Below are positions 32,341 through 44,507 of a stretch of DNA of 64,000 nt, one piece after another (the first letter of the stretch is position 1; every line of letters starts with the position of its first letter). The translations under genes were made by a program, and so were the position numbers. The notes under the pieces were generated by a model. It did not search any database. It had not been told where the DNA came from and saw only the letters and a program-made list of their open reading frames with translations. The stretch is from Falciphora oryzae. Lineage: Eukaryota; Ascomycota; Sordariomycetes; Magnaporthales; Magnaporthaceae. Location of the stretch: NCBI GenBank assembly GCA_000733355.1, contig JNVV01000001.1, positions 3,630,278-3,694,277 on the forward strand, in the 5' to 3' direction.

Positions 32341-34086
32341 CTACCCTCGTCCCAGGATCAACGAGATCCTAGAGGCCAGGGCGGCCACATAACGCCGCAG
32401 CGCCCGCCTCCGGCTCAGAACGATCCAGGCCACGCCAGCAAATACAGGGGAGCCGAGCAGGGCGCGCACGAGGAGCTCGCCCTGGCGGTCGGTGCGGCGG
32501 ACGACGTCGGAGTAGCGCTCGTTCCCGAACGAGACGCGGGCGTAGCGGGTCTGCCAGCCGAGGCTCGGCAGGTGGGCCGACAGCAGCTCCTCGAGGCGCT
32601 TGCGCAGGCGGTAGGCGGGCGACAGGACCGAGGCGCGCATCTCGACGTAGTTGTGCAGCGCCAGGTCGTTGATGGCGTGCGCGTCGGGCGCGCGCACCGC
32701 CGTGTACTCGGCCAGGGCCAGGGCGCGGTGGTGGCGGTCCCGGTCCTGCTGTTGCATGGAGTTGTTGTCGACGTTGTTGTTGTTGTTGCTGCCGGGCCCG
32801 CGCGCGATCTCGGCGTGCTTGTCCAGGGCGGAGAAGAGGATGCGCACGTCCTCGAGCCCCGCGTTCATGCCCTGCCCGTAGAAGGGCACCATGGCGTGGG
32901 CCGCGTCGCCGACGATGACGGCTGACGAGGAGTGGTGGTAGGGCGAGCACTTGATGCTGATGAGGGGCAGGTGCGGGTTCGCCTTGAAGGAGGCGACGAG
33001 GTCCTCGGACGGGATCAGGCCCGTGACGCCCGGGAAGTGCCGGTCGAAGAAGGCGGGGAGCCGCTCGGGCGACGCCTCGAGCGCGACAAACTCGGCGCTC
33101 GGCATGAAAAGGGTGCAGGTGAAGGACCCGTCCTCGCTGGGGATGGCGATGAACATGAAGTCCCTGCCGGGCCAGATGTGCAGGTGGTTGGGGGAGATGG
33201 CAAACTTGGACTTGGGGTCCTCGCCGGCGGCCACCTCCCTCGGCCTGATCTGGAACTCGCACCAGAGGGTGTCGATGTACTCCTGGGCGTAGTCCATGCG
33301 GGCGAACTTCATCAGGTGGTACCTCGCGGCCGAGTGGGCGCCGTCGGCGCCGATCATGAGGTCAAAGTCGATCTCGATCTCCCGGGCGCGCCCAGTCGTC
33401 TCCTTGCCGCCGCCCTGGACCTCGAACCAGGCCTTGCGCTGGCGGAAGTCGGCCCCGGTCAACTTGTGGTTGAAGAGGATCTTGACATTGTCCATCCCCT
33501 CGAGCGTGTCCAGCAGACGCTTGTTCAGACCGGCACGGTCGATGGCGAAGATGGTCTGCATTAAGCCATGTTTATCCAGGTTGTTGATGTTAGCAGTGTG
33601 ATATTCAAGACATGAAAACGATATGTCGAGAAAAAAAGGGGTGAAGACGTTGTTGCGACACGTGATATTGATCGTCTTCCTCACTCACCCTCCCATGAAT
33701 GTCGTAATCCTGAGGCGCTTCGGTCAGCTCACCCGAGGGTCGCTTGCCGTGGATCATCCTGCCACGCATGGGGATGGTGGCGGCGAAGACGTGCTCGAGG
33801 AGGTGAGGCTGGCCGGCATGGCGTAGAGCGTTGATGCCTCTCTCAGACAGGGCGAGGTTAATGGATCTGGTAAAGTTGAGAGGAGTTGTCGATGGATCCC
33901 GGAGGTCTTTGGAGGACCAGTTAGTCTAATGTCGCGCACTGCATGATTGGCGTGTGCCAGACTCGGGGTCTCACCATCTCGGAGCTCGTAAATCTCAACC
34001 TCGTGACCCCTTTGCGCGGCATACAGCGCAGCCAATGACCCGACAGGGCCGGCACCGACAACGACAACCTTCTGCTTGGACCCCAT
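32341..34086 (-). CDS. bna4: Kynurenine 3-monooxygenase
   Basis: FAD-dependent hydroxylase making 3-hydroxykynurenine from kynurenine with NADPH and O2, in the tryptophan-to-NAD route at the outer mitochondrial membrane. About 514 residues in three exons (34086-33975, 33906-33689, 33555-32341). Features are the N-terminal dinucleotide fold [11 protein letters not shown], the acidic ribose-binding strand end [15 protein letters not shown] (substrate/FAD region), the DG-type motif [13 protein letters not shown] and the FAD motif [22 protein letters not shown]-terminal hydrophobic anchor follows ([19 protein letters not shown] then basic residues). Unusual: an Asn/Gln-rich insertion ([16 protein letters not shown]) from a GTT/GTC repeat, after the GQGMNA motif. 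Confidence 0.96.
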
Positions 34087-35170
34087 ACTGCGCAGATCTC
34101 GGAGGGTTTACAGATGCAGTGGCTGGTAGTGCCTACCCGAGCACAATAATGGGTGCACCAATATGGCACGCCAAAAAAAAAAAGTTGGCCAGGTTTAGCT
34201 CACATCATGTTCAGTACGTAATAAGGTTCTTCAATAGCTCGGGAGAGAGCCTATGTACTCATGGCGGGTTTTGCCGCCCCTCCTAAGACATGGGAAAAAT
34301 GTCTCAAGGTCACGGAGCCGAGGGGTGGTCGCTCGGATGACTGACAGAAGTACCCTTATGTGCCGCGGGTAGTGCCAGATACAGTCTGGTCTGGTGGGCC
34401 CGCAGCTGTTCTTCACTTCAGGGGAGTTGACCAAAGCCGTTTGGTTCATGGGTGATGTGCAGGACGTGCATGGATGGGCGGATTGTTACTAACCTCACCT
34501 GGAACCTCCTGAAATGGAGTACGTACTGCCACATGAAGGAGGGCGTCAATCTTATCTCATCGATACCTACCACCTCCTCCCTTGGGCACTGTCTATAAGC
34601 GTTTCGGGGCCGAGGTACCCCTTTGACGATGTCCACCTATGAGGTCGACTGATGATAAGCAAATGCAGCACAAGGAGCACAGTCGGGTTGATGTTCTGGC
34701 GATGGAAGCCGCTACCAACCGAAATCAAAAGATAACTTTGAGTTCTCGTCCTTCCGGGTTCCTACCTAGTCTAGCATCAAGCTCTCGGCGGTCCCGCCCA
34801 AAGCAGGGCACCAGTGGAGACGCTGCAAGGCTGCACGGAATATTGCCAGCAGAGAGGTTCCAGACCCCGCCATTGGCCGCCCTCCAGGGGTCAGCCAGCC
34901 AGGATTAGCGGGCGGGAAGGAGGGGTGGTGCCACCAGCGCAACCATTTGTCACATTGATTTTTTTTCATTGGGCATTTTATTTTGACAACAGGGCGCACA
35001 AGCACGGCTGAGCAGCTTGTCGGCGGCATATTGATTGACCTTGGCGGCTCTCCAGCTTCCATTGTATTGCACCTTTTATTCGACCTCAAGGGCTGCACAA
35101 GGCAGCAAACCTCCAGCTCTTTTCTCTCGTTGCTTTTCGGACACCGCTCGACCACATACCGCCGCCCACC
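34087..35170. other. Divergent promoter region, bna4 and methionine aminopeptidase
   Basis: About 1.1 kb between divergent starts. No coding sequence was recognised. A poly-A run lies near 34172-34183 and a T-rich stretch near 34960. Confidence 0.5.
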
Positions 35171-36635
35171 ATGACCTCAGAGCCCCCCTCTAAGCGCAAG
35201 TGCCTCAGCGCCGACTGCGAAAACGATGCCGGCTCCCTGCAGTGCCCGACCTGTCTGAAGCTCGGCATCAAGGATAGCTTTTTCTGCTCGCAGGACTGCT
35301 TCAAGAAGAACTGGGTATGGGGGACGTACTCTGCCACCAGGTCTCTATGAAGCCATGCTAACCACCGACGCCGCCGACAGAGCACGCACAAGGCGATGCA
35401 CAAGCAAGAAAACAGTATTTTGAGCCACCTCTTCCCTCCAAAGGTCGTGTCTAAGCCTGATCCAGAAACCGGTCACCACAACCCGTTCCCGACCTTCAAC
35501 TACACCGGCCCTCTGCGCCCCGTCTACCCCCTGTCCGAGCGCCGCAAGGTCCCCGCCTCGATCCCCCACCCCGACTATGCCGCCGACGGCACCCCCAAGT
35601 CCGGCCGCTCCCTCGTCCGCTCCAACAAGATCGAGCTCCTCGACGCCAAGGCCCAGGACGGCATGCGCAAGGTCTGCAGGCTAGCCCGTGAGGTCCTCGA
35701 CATCGCCGCCGCCGCCATCCGCCCCGGCATCACCACCGACGAGATCGACAAGATCGTCCACGAGGCCTGTATTGAGCGAAACGTGCGCAGACCCCGGCCC
35801 CCCCGCGCGAGCCCGCGTCTGCGGCTTCGCCGTGCTGTGCGCGTTATCTAACCTTGCGCGTGGACGCCTACCTCTAGTCGTATCCCTCGCCGTTGAACTA
35901 CAACTACTTCCCCAAGTCCGTCTGCACTTCGCTGAACGAGGTCATCTGCCACGGCATCCCGGACCAGCGCCCGCTGGTCGACGGCGACATCATAAACCTG
36001 GACGTGACCCTCTACCACGAGGGCTTCCACGGCGATTTGAACGAGACCTACTACGTGGGCGACAAGGCCCTGGCCGACCCCGACTCGGTCCGCGTTGTTG
36101 AGGCCGCGCGCGAGTGTCTGGACGAGGCCATAAAGCTGGTCAAGCCCGGCACCCTGTTCCGCGAGTTCGGAAACGTGATCGAGAAGCACGCAAAGTCCAA
36201 GGGCTGCAGCGTCATCCGCACCTATGTCGGCCACGGCATCAACACAATCTTCCACTGCCCGCCCAACATTCCCCACTACGCCAAGAACAAGGCCGTGGGC
36301 GAGTGCAAGCCTGGCATGACTTTTACTATCGAGCCCATGATTGCCCTCGGAAAATACCGTGATGTCACCTGGCCGGACAACTGGACGAGCACCACCATTG
36401 ACGGCAAGAGGACTGCTCAGTTCGGTAAGCCACGGAGCCTTGGTGTGTCTGTCATACCATCAAAACCCAATGCTGACATATTCCCTTGCTTCAAACAGAA
36501 CATACCCTTCTTGTCACCGAGACGGGAGTCGAGATTCTGACCGCCAGGAAAGCGGACTCCCCCGGTGGCCCTGTGCCGATGCCAACCCCGGCTGCCGAAC
36601 CGGAGGCGGGGGATGCTAAAGAAGCCAAAGCATAG
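35171..36635 (+). CDS. map1: Methionine aminopeptidase 1
   Basis: Removes the initiator methionine co-translationally. About 409 residues in four exons: 35171-35314, 35381-35782, 35878-36424, 36499-36635. The N-terminal zinc-finger region ([36 protein letters not shown]) is the type-1 eukaryotic ribosome-binding module. The pita-bread catalytic domain has metal ligands D224, D235, H301, E334 and E372 in [35 protein letters not shown] and HTLLVTETG. Spacings fit yeast Map1 apart from a slightly longer segment before the last ligand. The C-terminus has an extra Pro/Glu/Ala tail ([20 protein letters not shown]). Confidence 0.97.
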
Positions 36636-37131
36636 AAGTAGAATGAAGAGCTTGCCAGCTTTCGAGGTAAAAGAGATACCAGGAATGTTGGTTATGTTCA
36701 TGCCCCAACAAGCAGAAACCCCATCCTCTCAAGTTTTATTCCTATAACGGTCGATGCCAGGCGGTTTGCTGAGAATATCAACTGTCAGGTCACAGCGAGG
36801 AGCAGGGCTCATCATGCTTTAGTTGCAACTTTGCATTGGAAGATTGGGAGACCGCTAGCCACGTCTCACCCAGTAATCGTTGAATGTTTACATTAGTCGA
36901 GCGCAAATCGCACAGATACCCATATCCAGCGTGCCCGTGTACCTAGATGACTGTGACAAGGTAAGGAAGAAAGAAGGGATGGATACTGGATGGTAGATCT
37001 TAGGCTGATGGAGAGAAATAGAAGCATAGATAGGAGCGGGGCTTCATGAATTTCAGAGGTGCTTTGCATACGTGCACGGCTAAGGCAGTAAGCGACAGCA
37101 ACTGAAAGAGTGTTCAGGGGTCAGTGCCCCC
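36636..37131. other. Convergent 3' flanks
   Basis: Between the methionine aminopeptidase gene and the minus-strand amine oxidase gene. Nothing coding was recognised. Confidence 0.5.
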
Positions 37132-39683
37132 TTAGTCTAAAGAGCCACTGTTGCGGCCTCGGCCTCCGGACAAGCCTCCCCGGTTGTACTCGGCTTTGTG
37201 GACGGTGCTGCTGCTCCCGGCGTAGGACCACAGGCCCGCCTCGTCCGGCTCGAGGCGCAGGCTACAGACGTCCTTGGACTGGCCAAAGACGACCACGTCG
37301 GTCGTCCTGCCGTCCCGGTAGCCGATGCGGGCCATGTTGACGGTGCGGCGGGACGGGTCCGTGGCGCGGAAGTTTGACGGCACGAAGCGGACGCCCGAGT
37401 GGGCCGTCGTGGCCAGCGTGTTGGGCAGGTCCTCCTGGACGGGAACGTGGTGCATGCCCAGGTTCAGCCACAGCACCACGTCCTCCTGCACCAGCCCTTC
37501 GTCGTCGGCGGCGAAGCGCGAGAAGTCGACGAGCGGGTCGGCCACGTCCTGGTTGTTGAAGGCGTGCGACAGCCACGGCTCCGTGTCTTTGTGTTTTGTG
37601 ACGTGCACGTCGTGCTCGGCCCAGCGTGCCGCGTTCTGGAGGGCCGGGGAGCCGCGGACTGTGAGGCGCGCCGTCGGCCCGCTGCGCACGACGCGGTACC
37701 CGCGCGCCTCGCCGTGGGCCGTGGTGGCGGCGCGGTTGACGACGCGCACCTGCGTCGCGCCCTCGGCGTCCCAGTTCAGCCTCCCCTGGCCCTCGCTGGC
37801 GACCACGGAGCGCTCGAGCCGCATGGTGTTGCGGGATGCCCCTCCCGGCCAGGGGTACGACACGGTCGCGGGTGCGGAGCGGGCCAGCTCGACCGTGTTG
37901 GCGGCGCCGACGAGGTCGAAGTCGGCCTTGAAGGCGATGACGTGGTCGTGCATGGAGCCGGATAGGTGGTCGCGGACGGCGAAGCCGTAGTCGTCGTTGC
38001 CCGTCCGGTGCGCGGCCTGCACGAACCCCGAGGCGCGCACGTCGACTGCTATCTCGCCGCTTAAAGTAAAGGTGTAGGAGACTGTGTAGTCGTAGTTTGC
38101 GACGGTGGCGACCTGGCGCACGACGAGGTACGTGTTGCGCGTGACCGAGACGGTGTCGTCGGTGCTGTGCCGCTGCAGCGCGTGGTCGGCGGCCGCCTCG
38201 AACAGGGCGACGGTGCGGCGCCGGGCCGTTAGGCCCTCGTACTCGTAGGTCGTCGCGTCGAGGTAGGTGGCGTACGGGGGCGCGTCGAAGCCGACGACCA
38301 TTTCGCTGGCGTAGTGCCCGAAGCCGTAGCTGTTGTCCAGGTACGCCGTCCCGGACTGGACCGGGTCGGCGCCGGCGTAGTGGGAGAGGGCCTCCTGCAG
38401 GCTGAGCTCATATAAGACGCGCTCGCCCTCGAACCGCACGTCGTGCAGCGAGAGGCCCGTATCGCCTGTGAAGCCCAGGTAGAAGCTAAAGCCCATCCAC
38501 TCGACGTAGCGCTCGTCGGCGTCCAGCGAGAACCGGGCCCCTGCGGGGGCGGCGAGGACGGGAGGGCGCTTGTCGTCCAGGGGCATGGTAGGGCCCTGGT
38601 GATCTGTCCTGGCCCAGTCGCCTTCGACGTTAACGCCGAGCTTCTCAAACCCGGGGCTCCAGTAGGCGGACTTGAAGGCCGCGGTGCTGTTGTAGAAGAC
38701 GCCGTTGTACAGCCAGCCCTCGAGGCGCCACCTGCTCGGGTCGCGGCCCGTCACGTCGGTCAGGAGGAAGAGGCCGGTCGGCAGGATGGTCTGGGCGTCG
38801 CTGTAGTCGGTGGGCAGGTTCCAGAACGTGTCCCAGCGGCGCACGCGGCCGTCCTCCTGCCACAGCGGGTCGATGCCCCAGATCTCGAGCGTGTCGTTCC
38901 TCCGCCCCAGGACGGTCCCGTTGAAGAGGTCCTGGGTGATGTCCATGATGTCCCGGGTGTGTCGGTACAGCCATTTGTCGTAGAGGGTCTCGCCGGCGTC
39001 GGCCTCCAGGTTCCGGATCTGCCCGCCCGAGTTCTTGGTGAAGGGGTAGGCGAGGGGCGACCAGGACGCCGTAGCTCGGCTGATGGGCAGCGGCCCGACC
39101 AGGATTTCTGCTATGACGGGCTTTTCTGTTGCGCGCTGGTCCAGCGTTACGCGGGCAAACTTTGCAGGCATTGGGCCGCCTCCATCGATGTATTCCAGGG
39201 CCTCGCTTTTGTTTGGTCGCATAGCCTCTACCGATACGCTTGTAGACGACGAGCAGTCCCTTGTTAGACTTGCACTCCCATGGTGCCCGTGGTGGTCCAT
39301 AGAAGGGGCACTCACATGGTGTTGTCCCAGTCGCCAGCGTCTTCGGTGAGTGTAAGATTCAACGTCCGTTGCCGAAAGAGCCAGTCAACCACGGAATCAA
39401 CCTCTTGCTTGCTCAGCTGTCCCCAGAGATTGCGCTTCGGTGCTTTGATGCTCGCCGGCGGGCTGGGCGCGCAAGCTCCTGCCTGCCGGGGCTCGTGACG
39501 AGTATGACCCTCGCGCATGCTCCCGAGATGCGGCCGGGGATGGCCGCGGCGGAGTCTCCCTCTGGGAGTGCCCGCATGCCCTCGTCCGCCTGAGGGACGC
39601 GCATACACACCTTGGGCTAGCAGACATACTAAAATGGCGAGCAGCAGCCATCTGGGGGGCATGGGGCTGTTGGTATAATGCAT
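37132..39683 (-). CDS. Copper (topaquinone) amine oxidase, secretory
   Basis: Oxidatively deaminates primary amines to aldehyde, ammonia and H2O2. About 824 residues in two exons (39683-39316, 39238-37132). The N-terminus has a signal peptide (PRWLLLAILVCLLAQGVYA), unlike peroxisomal fungal amine oxidases, then an Arg/Gly/Pro-rich spacer. The N2/N3 region (VEAMRPNKSEALEYIDGGGP) and the large catalytic domain follow. The topaquinone precursor is Tyr505 in ATVANYDY. The catalytic-base region is YLDNSYGFGHY. The copper ligands include the His pair of LGMHHVPVQED and a third His further on (possibly TTAHSGV). The length and motifs fit the secreted fungal CAO subgroup. The substrate is unknown. 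Confidence 0.95.
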
Positions 39684-41186
39684 GGTGAAACTCGATATCA
39701 GAAGCAGCGCGCAGGACCGGGGTCATATTTCCGCATACCTAAGACGACATTTGGCAAGACTTTATATAGCTGGCTTGTATGTTCGTGTCCTACCCATCTA
39801 AGGCCTAACCCGGGAGGGAATCTTGTTGCATTTTCGGATATGCTCTCTCTTTAGGCTCCTGGCTATTAGCCCATTTCTCATTTGGATGATGTGCCGATCA
39901 ACACAGCCAATTTCTCGAGGCAACTGAGGGGATCACGAAGATGTGTGATGCAGCACGCCATCAGGTAAAAGCCGACGGAGGGGACTTTTGTCGTGAAGTT
40001 CACTGGTTGAGGGGGGTGGTCGCCAGCGCCAATTACAAATTGAGCCTTTTTTATGTTGACGGAGATGGCCGTTAAATTTAATATCAACGACCCAGTGAAC
40101 TGAGGAAACGCCATATCGACGTTGCGGGAGAGCAACAGCACTCTCGTAATCGATTAAGGAGGAGGATGTAGAGACGGTGAAGACGGGCTAAGGCTATAGA
40201 TGTCCACTGGGAGCATAAGTTGCTGTCGATGAGAATGAGAGTAGGAGTGTTGGGCCGTAGAGGATAAATGGCAAGTTAGGACTGGCGTTCGCCTCTGTGC
40301 ATGTTCTGGAAAATGATTGCGATTGAGATGGAAAGCCAAAGGGAGATCGAATCAGGGGACAAAAAGAGAGTGAATCTGAGGGACAGAGCAGCAAACAAAA
40401 TGAGGTCGAAAGCACCCGATCTTGAGCCCATCCTCGTCCTACTGTCTGCAAGTTTCCCTTGACCGCCTAGTTGGAGCGGGAATGCAACGGATCCTGGCCA
40501 TCAATCAATTGAGCTTTCAATGCATCAGGGGAAATGGGCACCGGCCGGGCACTTTCGGCGCATCGTCGAGCTTCTAATTCCGGGAAAGCAGCAGATGCAT
40601 GTCCATTGATGTCCCGCGCTGTGGGGCCCGATAGCAGCCGATCCACCGGCAGTGCTGCCGAGCCCCCTCGCCGTAGACTTGACCGGGCGGGGAAAGATGC
40701 ATTGGACGATCTCCGAGAGGGCACCTGCTACCTTGGCCGAGCGGCCTTTGGCTCTTCCTTGAGAGTCTTCTTTTTGGGGTTGCACCCATGGTGCAACGTT
40801 ACCCTTTAGTTACTTGCCGGCGCCTCCGCTGTCGATCTAGCTCATTAGTCTTAGAGATAGATACCTCTTGAGCATCCCCGGCCCATCATTTGCCATGTCG
40901 GCTGGAGAATCAACTTGGTAGACCGCTAAAGCCGACCCGACGGGAAGGTGGGCTGCCACGTCGTATTGCCCATGCCGACAAGCATGAGACAGAAACGACG
41001 AAGCCGCGCACCCTTCGGCTTCACATGGATCGTCTCCATATCCAATGTCCTGGTAATGTGGGGGGATGCAGACAGGGCAGGCCCTGGGGCTTTCGCGGCA
41101 ATATAATAGTCCAAGACCATCGCCCGCCACATCTCTATCAGGGGCATGAGCACAAGGCAGAAGAAGGGGCAGGGCCAGTTTCTGCG
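39684..41186. other. 1.5-kb divergent intergenic region
   Basis: Between the amine oxidase and hexosaminidase starts. Short frames only. The frame upstream of 41187 is open to 40890 but lacks a signal peptide and is not counted as coding. A weak inverted repeat pairs GTTCACTGG near 39997 with CCCAGTGAAC near 40091. Confidence 0.45.
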
Positions 41187-43555
41187 ATGCGCGCCAACAG
41201 CATCTTGAAATTGGCTACTGCCATCTCGGCAACTTGCGCCGCCGTGTTCCCCGGCATCCCAACCGTGCCCTTCGAGCGCGATGGCTTTGCAACCCTGGAC
41301 TTCTCGAGCCTGAGCGCCGTCGTGGTGGACGAGGCCCATGCTGCCTCTAGGGACACTCGGGGGCTGATGCTAATCCCGCCCACACTGAGGGACTTTGCCG
41401 AGACGTTCGCGGGTGATGTTGGCTCGGTGCTCGGGCACAACATCTCGGTCGTGGCTGGCGCGGCCGCGGCGCCGGGGACTATCTTCCTGACGATCGGAGA
41501 CGCGAGAGACTACCTCGATATCGCTGGGCGGGAAACTTCGGAGGGTTATACGCTGGAGACATCTGCTGAAGGCCTTGTCGTCAGGGGCGCGAGTCCCCTC
41601 GGGGTTTGGTGGGGGTCCAGGACGGTCCTTCAACAGGCTCTTCTTGGAAACGGATCGCTGCCCCTTGGCCGCGCCCTGGATAGCCCTGGCTGGGGGAGCC
41701 GGGGTATGATGGTAAGTGGCCACATCCTCTCCTCAAAAGTGAGGCCTTGCTTCCATTCCCGAGATTCTGACACGAGACGGCGCCTTGAACCGAAGCTTGA
41801 TGTCGCACGGCACTACTATCCGGCAGATTTCCTGATCGAGATATGCTCGTACATGTCGTTCTGGAAGCAGAACACTTTCCACCTGCACCTGTCCGACAAC
41901 CTCTGGAACAATGCGCGCATCTACTCGTACGAGCGTCAAATGGAGCTCTACGCCGCCTTCCGGCTCGATTCAGACGACCCGGCCGTGGCTGGCCTCAACA
42001 GGCGCAGGAACGAGTCCTACAGCCGCGAGGTCTTTGACGAGATCCAGACCAAGTGCGCTGCGAGGGGTGTGACCATCGTCCCCGAGATAGAGGCACCAGG
42101 GCACGCGCTTGTCATTTCGCAGTGGAAGCCCGAGATCGGCATGTCGTCCGACTATAGCCTTCTCAACATATCGCATCCAGACACTATCCCGACCGTCAAG
42201 GCCATCTGGCGGGTCTTCCTGCCTTGGTTCCGGAGCAAGGTGGTGTCGATTGGCGCAGATGAGTATAGGGATGACACGCTGTCCCCTGCGTAAGTGCGAT
42301 AAAACCCTGTATCGCATGGGAACTGCCGCTGAATCAAGTCGCAGGGCCCTCGCTGAGGAGTACACTCGGTTCGCCAACGAGCTGAACGACTTCATCGTGA
42401 GCGAGTCGGGGAAGAAAGTTAGGCTTTGGGGTACATTCGGCTCAGCCGTGGCTGGTAAATGTGAGTCGCAACGCCTCCTTTATATCAGCGCCCCAGACGC
42501 TGCGAACTGAGTTGCTGACGGCCCAAATGTTTGCCATTCGCCAAGTCAACACATCTGTCTCGGTGCAGCACTGGGCGCCCTGGGAAGGGAACCCCGTCTT
42601 CGACTGGATAAAGAACGGATACGGCGTCATGAACTCGGGCGACCGAGTATACATAGTCGGCAAATGGTCCCAGTCATATCCCCAAGAGCTCAACCAGCGC
42701 TTTATCTTCCACGGGTCGCCAGACGGGAGTGCTTTTGCTCCGAACATCTTCGACCCGAACAACGCGACCAACAACTCGCCACGGAACGAGCCCAATATCG
42801 AGGGTCACATAGCACCTTTATGGAATGATTACGGCCCGAACGCCACCACGGTGCTGGAGACGTACTGGTCATGGAGGGACGGTCTCCCGGCGCTGGCCGA
42901 CAAGCAGTGGGGTGGCGCACTGACCGAGACCGAGTATCCGGCGCTTTTTGCGAAGCTGCAGCCTCTTGTCCCGGACCAGAATCTCGAGCGCAGGATCCCG
43001 TCCAAGGGGCCGACCATCCTGGAGTACGACTTCGCCACGGGGCGGCGCTTCGAGGGTAGGATCAAGGACACGTCCGGCAACGACTACCATGCGACCACGA
43101 CGTGCGCGGGCACAGACGAGGGCATCGCCCTGACGCCGTCGTGCGGCATCAGGACGCCGCTCTCGTCCAAGGGACGCAACTACACGCTCTCCTTCTCCGT
43201 CAAGCCGACGTCGAGCGCCAGGGGGCCCATCTTGACGGGCCGCGACAGCGCGCTCTGGTTCGGCAACGGCACCGTCGACGCCGTCATGCTCTTCTCGGGC
43301 GAGAGCGTGTACGCGCTCAACTACACCTTCCCAGTCGGGCAGTGGACCAATGCCAGCCTGGTCGGGAAGGACTCGCGCACGTACTTGCAGGTCGAGGGCG
43401 TGGCGGCGTCGCCCATGGAGTTCCTGACCATCATTGGCTGGAACGGCGAGCGCTTTGTCTGGGAGCGCATGGCTGTCGAAGCGCCTTTGCAAACCATTGG
43501 CGGCGGCGGGTTCGAGGGCGTTATTGGGAGCATGAGGCTGGTTGACGGGGCATAG
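41187..43555 (+). CDS. GH20 beta-N-acetylhexosaminidase with C-terminal LamG-like domain
   Basis: Secreted glycosidase cleaving terminal N-acetylhexosamine, probably on chitin fragments or glycans. About 714 residues in four exons (41187-41711, 41796-42289, 42345-42460, 42546-43555). It has a signal peptide (ILKLATAISATCAAVFP), a chitobiase-type N-terminal domain (FLTIGDARDYLD, GYTLETSAEGLVVRGASPLG), and the GH20 barrel (LDVARHYYPADFLIEICSYM, NTFHLHLSDN, PEIEAPGHALV). The catalytic pair is Asp330-Glu331 in SIGADEY. QHWAPWEGNP follows in the barrel. The last 200 residues look like a concanavalin/LamG fold (DTSGNDYHATTT, YTLSFSVKPTS, IGSMRLVDGA). Intron 1 is 84 bp and has no in-frame stop. Confidence 0.94.
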
Positions 43556-44507
43556 AAGGGTGGGTGGATTAAACAAGCGTTAGTGAGAGTATCCGTTTCC
43601 GTGCATCATTCTCTTGATGACTTTTAAAGTTGTTATGGGGAAATAATTTTATCGACATTTCGGGACCGCTTATGCGAAAGTCGATTGATTGTCAAGGTTG
43701 GTGACGTCCGGATCGGGGGAGAGAATTAAGAATTTTAGGCAGGCAAAGCATCAACAGGGAGACGACCAAAGCGGCAGCAGCACTAAGCATATAATTCATC
43801 TCCCTAGTAGCATCGCCCCTGACAGGAAAAAAAAAAAAAAACGATGAACGGATTATCATGTGAAAGGCTGTGCAATGCGACTTGGCTTTTCATTGCTGCC
43901 CATTTTGCTGAGGTGCGCGAAAGCTTCGAAATTCCATTGCGCCGCCAAGCGGTCGAGACTGCCTGGTGGTGGGGTGTGGGCTGGCCCCCTTTCGAATCAT
44001 CCATGCCACAACTCGCCTCAGCGTGCGCGCGGGCGCAAGCAGGGCCCGCGCAGTGGCCCAGCCACCTGGAAGCTTGGACCACTCGCAAGCAAGGCAACAT
44101 TTGTGCGGGAGCCGCTTTCATCATTCTTTTTGCTGGCTTGCTAAGGCCAACTTCGCCCAACACCACTCGCAAGCGCCGCCGCCCACTCCTTCAGTCGAGG
44201 ACAGATATCCCCACACACAGGTCCGTACGTACGATCCCAACATCGAGTCCCGCGTCGGGCTGCCGAGACCTGACCCCGTTGTGCATCATTAGACGACCGG
44301 CTTTTAATTTCCCTCCCCTCCCGCCGAGGCACAGATAGCTGCGCGCGCGCCGCCTCCCCGATCCCGCCCTTGCAAGACCTCGGAAAACCCGGCGAGCATC
44401 ACTTTCGTCTTCTTCTGAGACTACTAGACCCGCTGCAGCCTTGTCGCAACTACCCGTCGCAGCTTTCGGATCAAGCATCTTAAGCGCCGTATACGATAGC
44501 CGCCACC
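43556..44507. other. Intergenic, erv14 promoter
   Basis: Includes a poly-A run at 43829-43842 and a CT-rich leader before 44508. No coding sequence was recognised. Confidence 0.5.

Noticed and set aside
32329..43545. Long antisense frames opposite kynurenine monooxygenase, amine oxidase and hexosaminidase
   Set aside because: They are GC-driven shadows with Arg/Gly/Ala/Val-rich translations and no domains.
32341..43555. Kynurenine monooxygenase, aminopeptidase, amine oxidase and glycosidase as a metabolic cluster
   Set aside because: The enzymes belong to unrelated pathways, no core synthase is present, and the spacing is ordinary.
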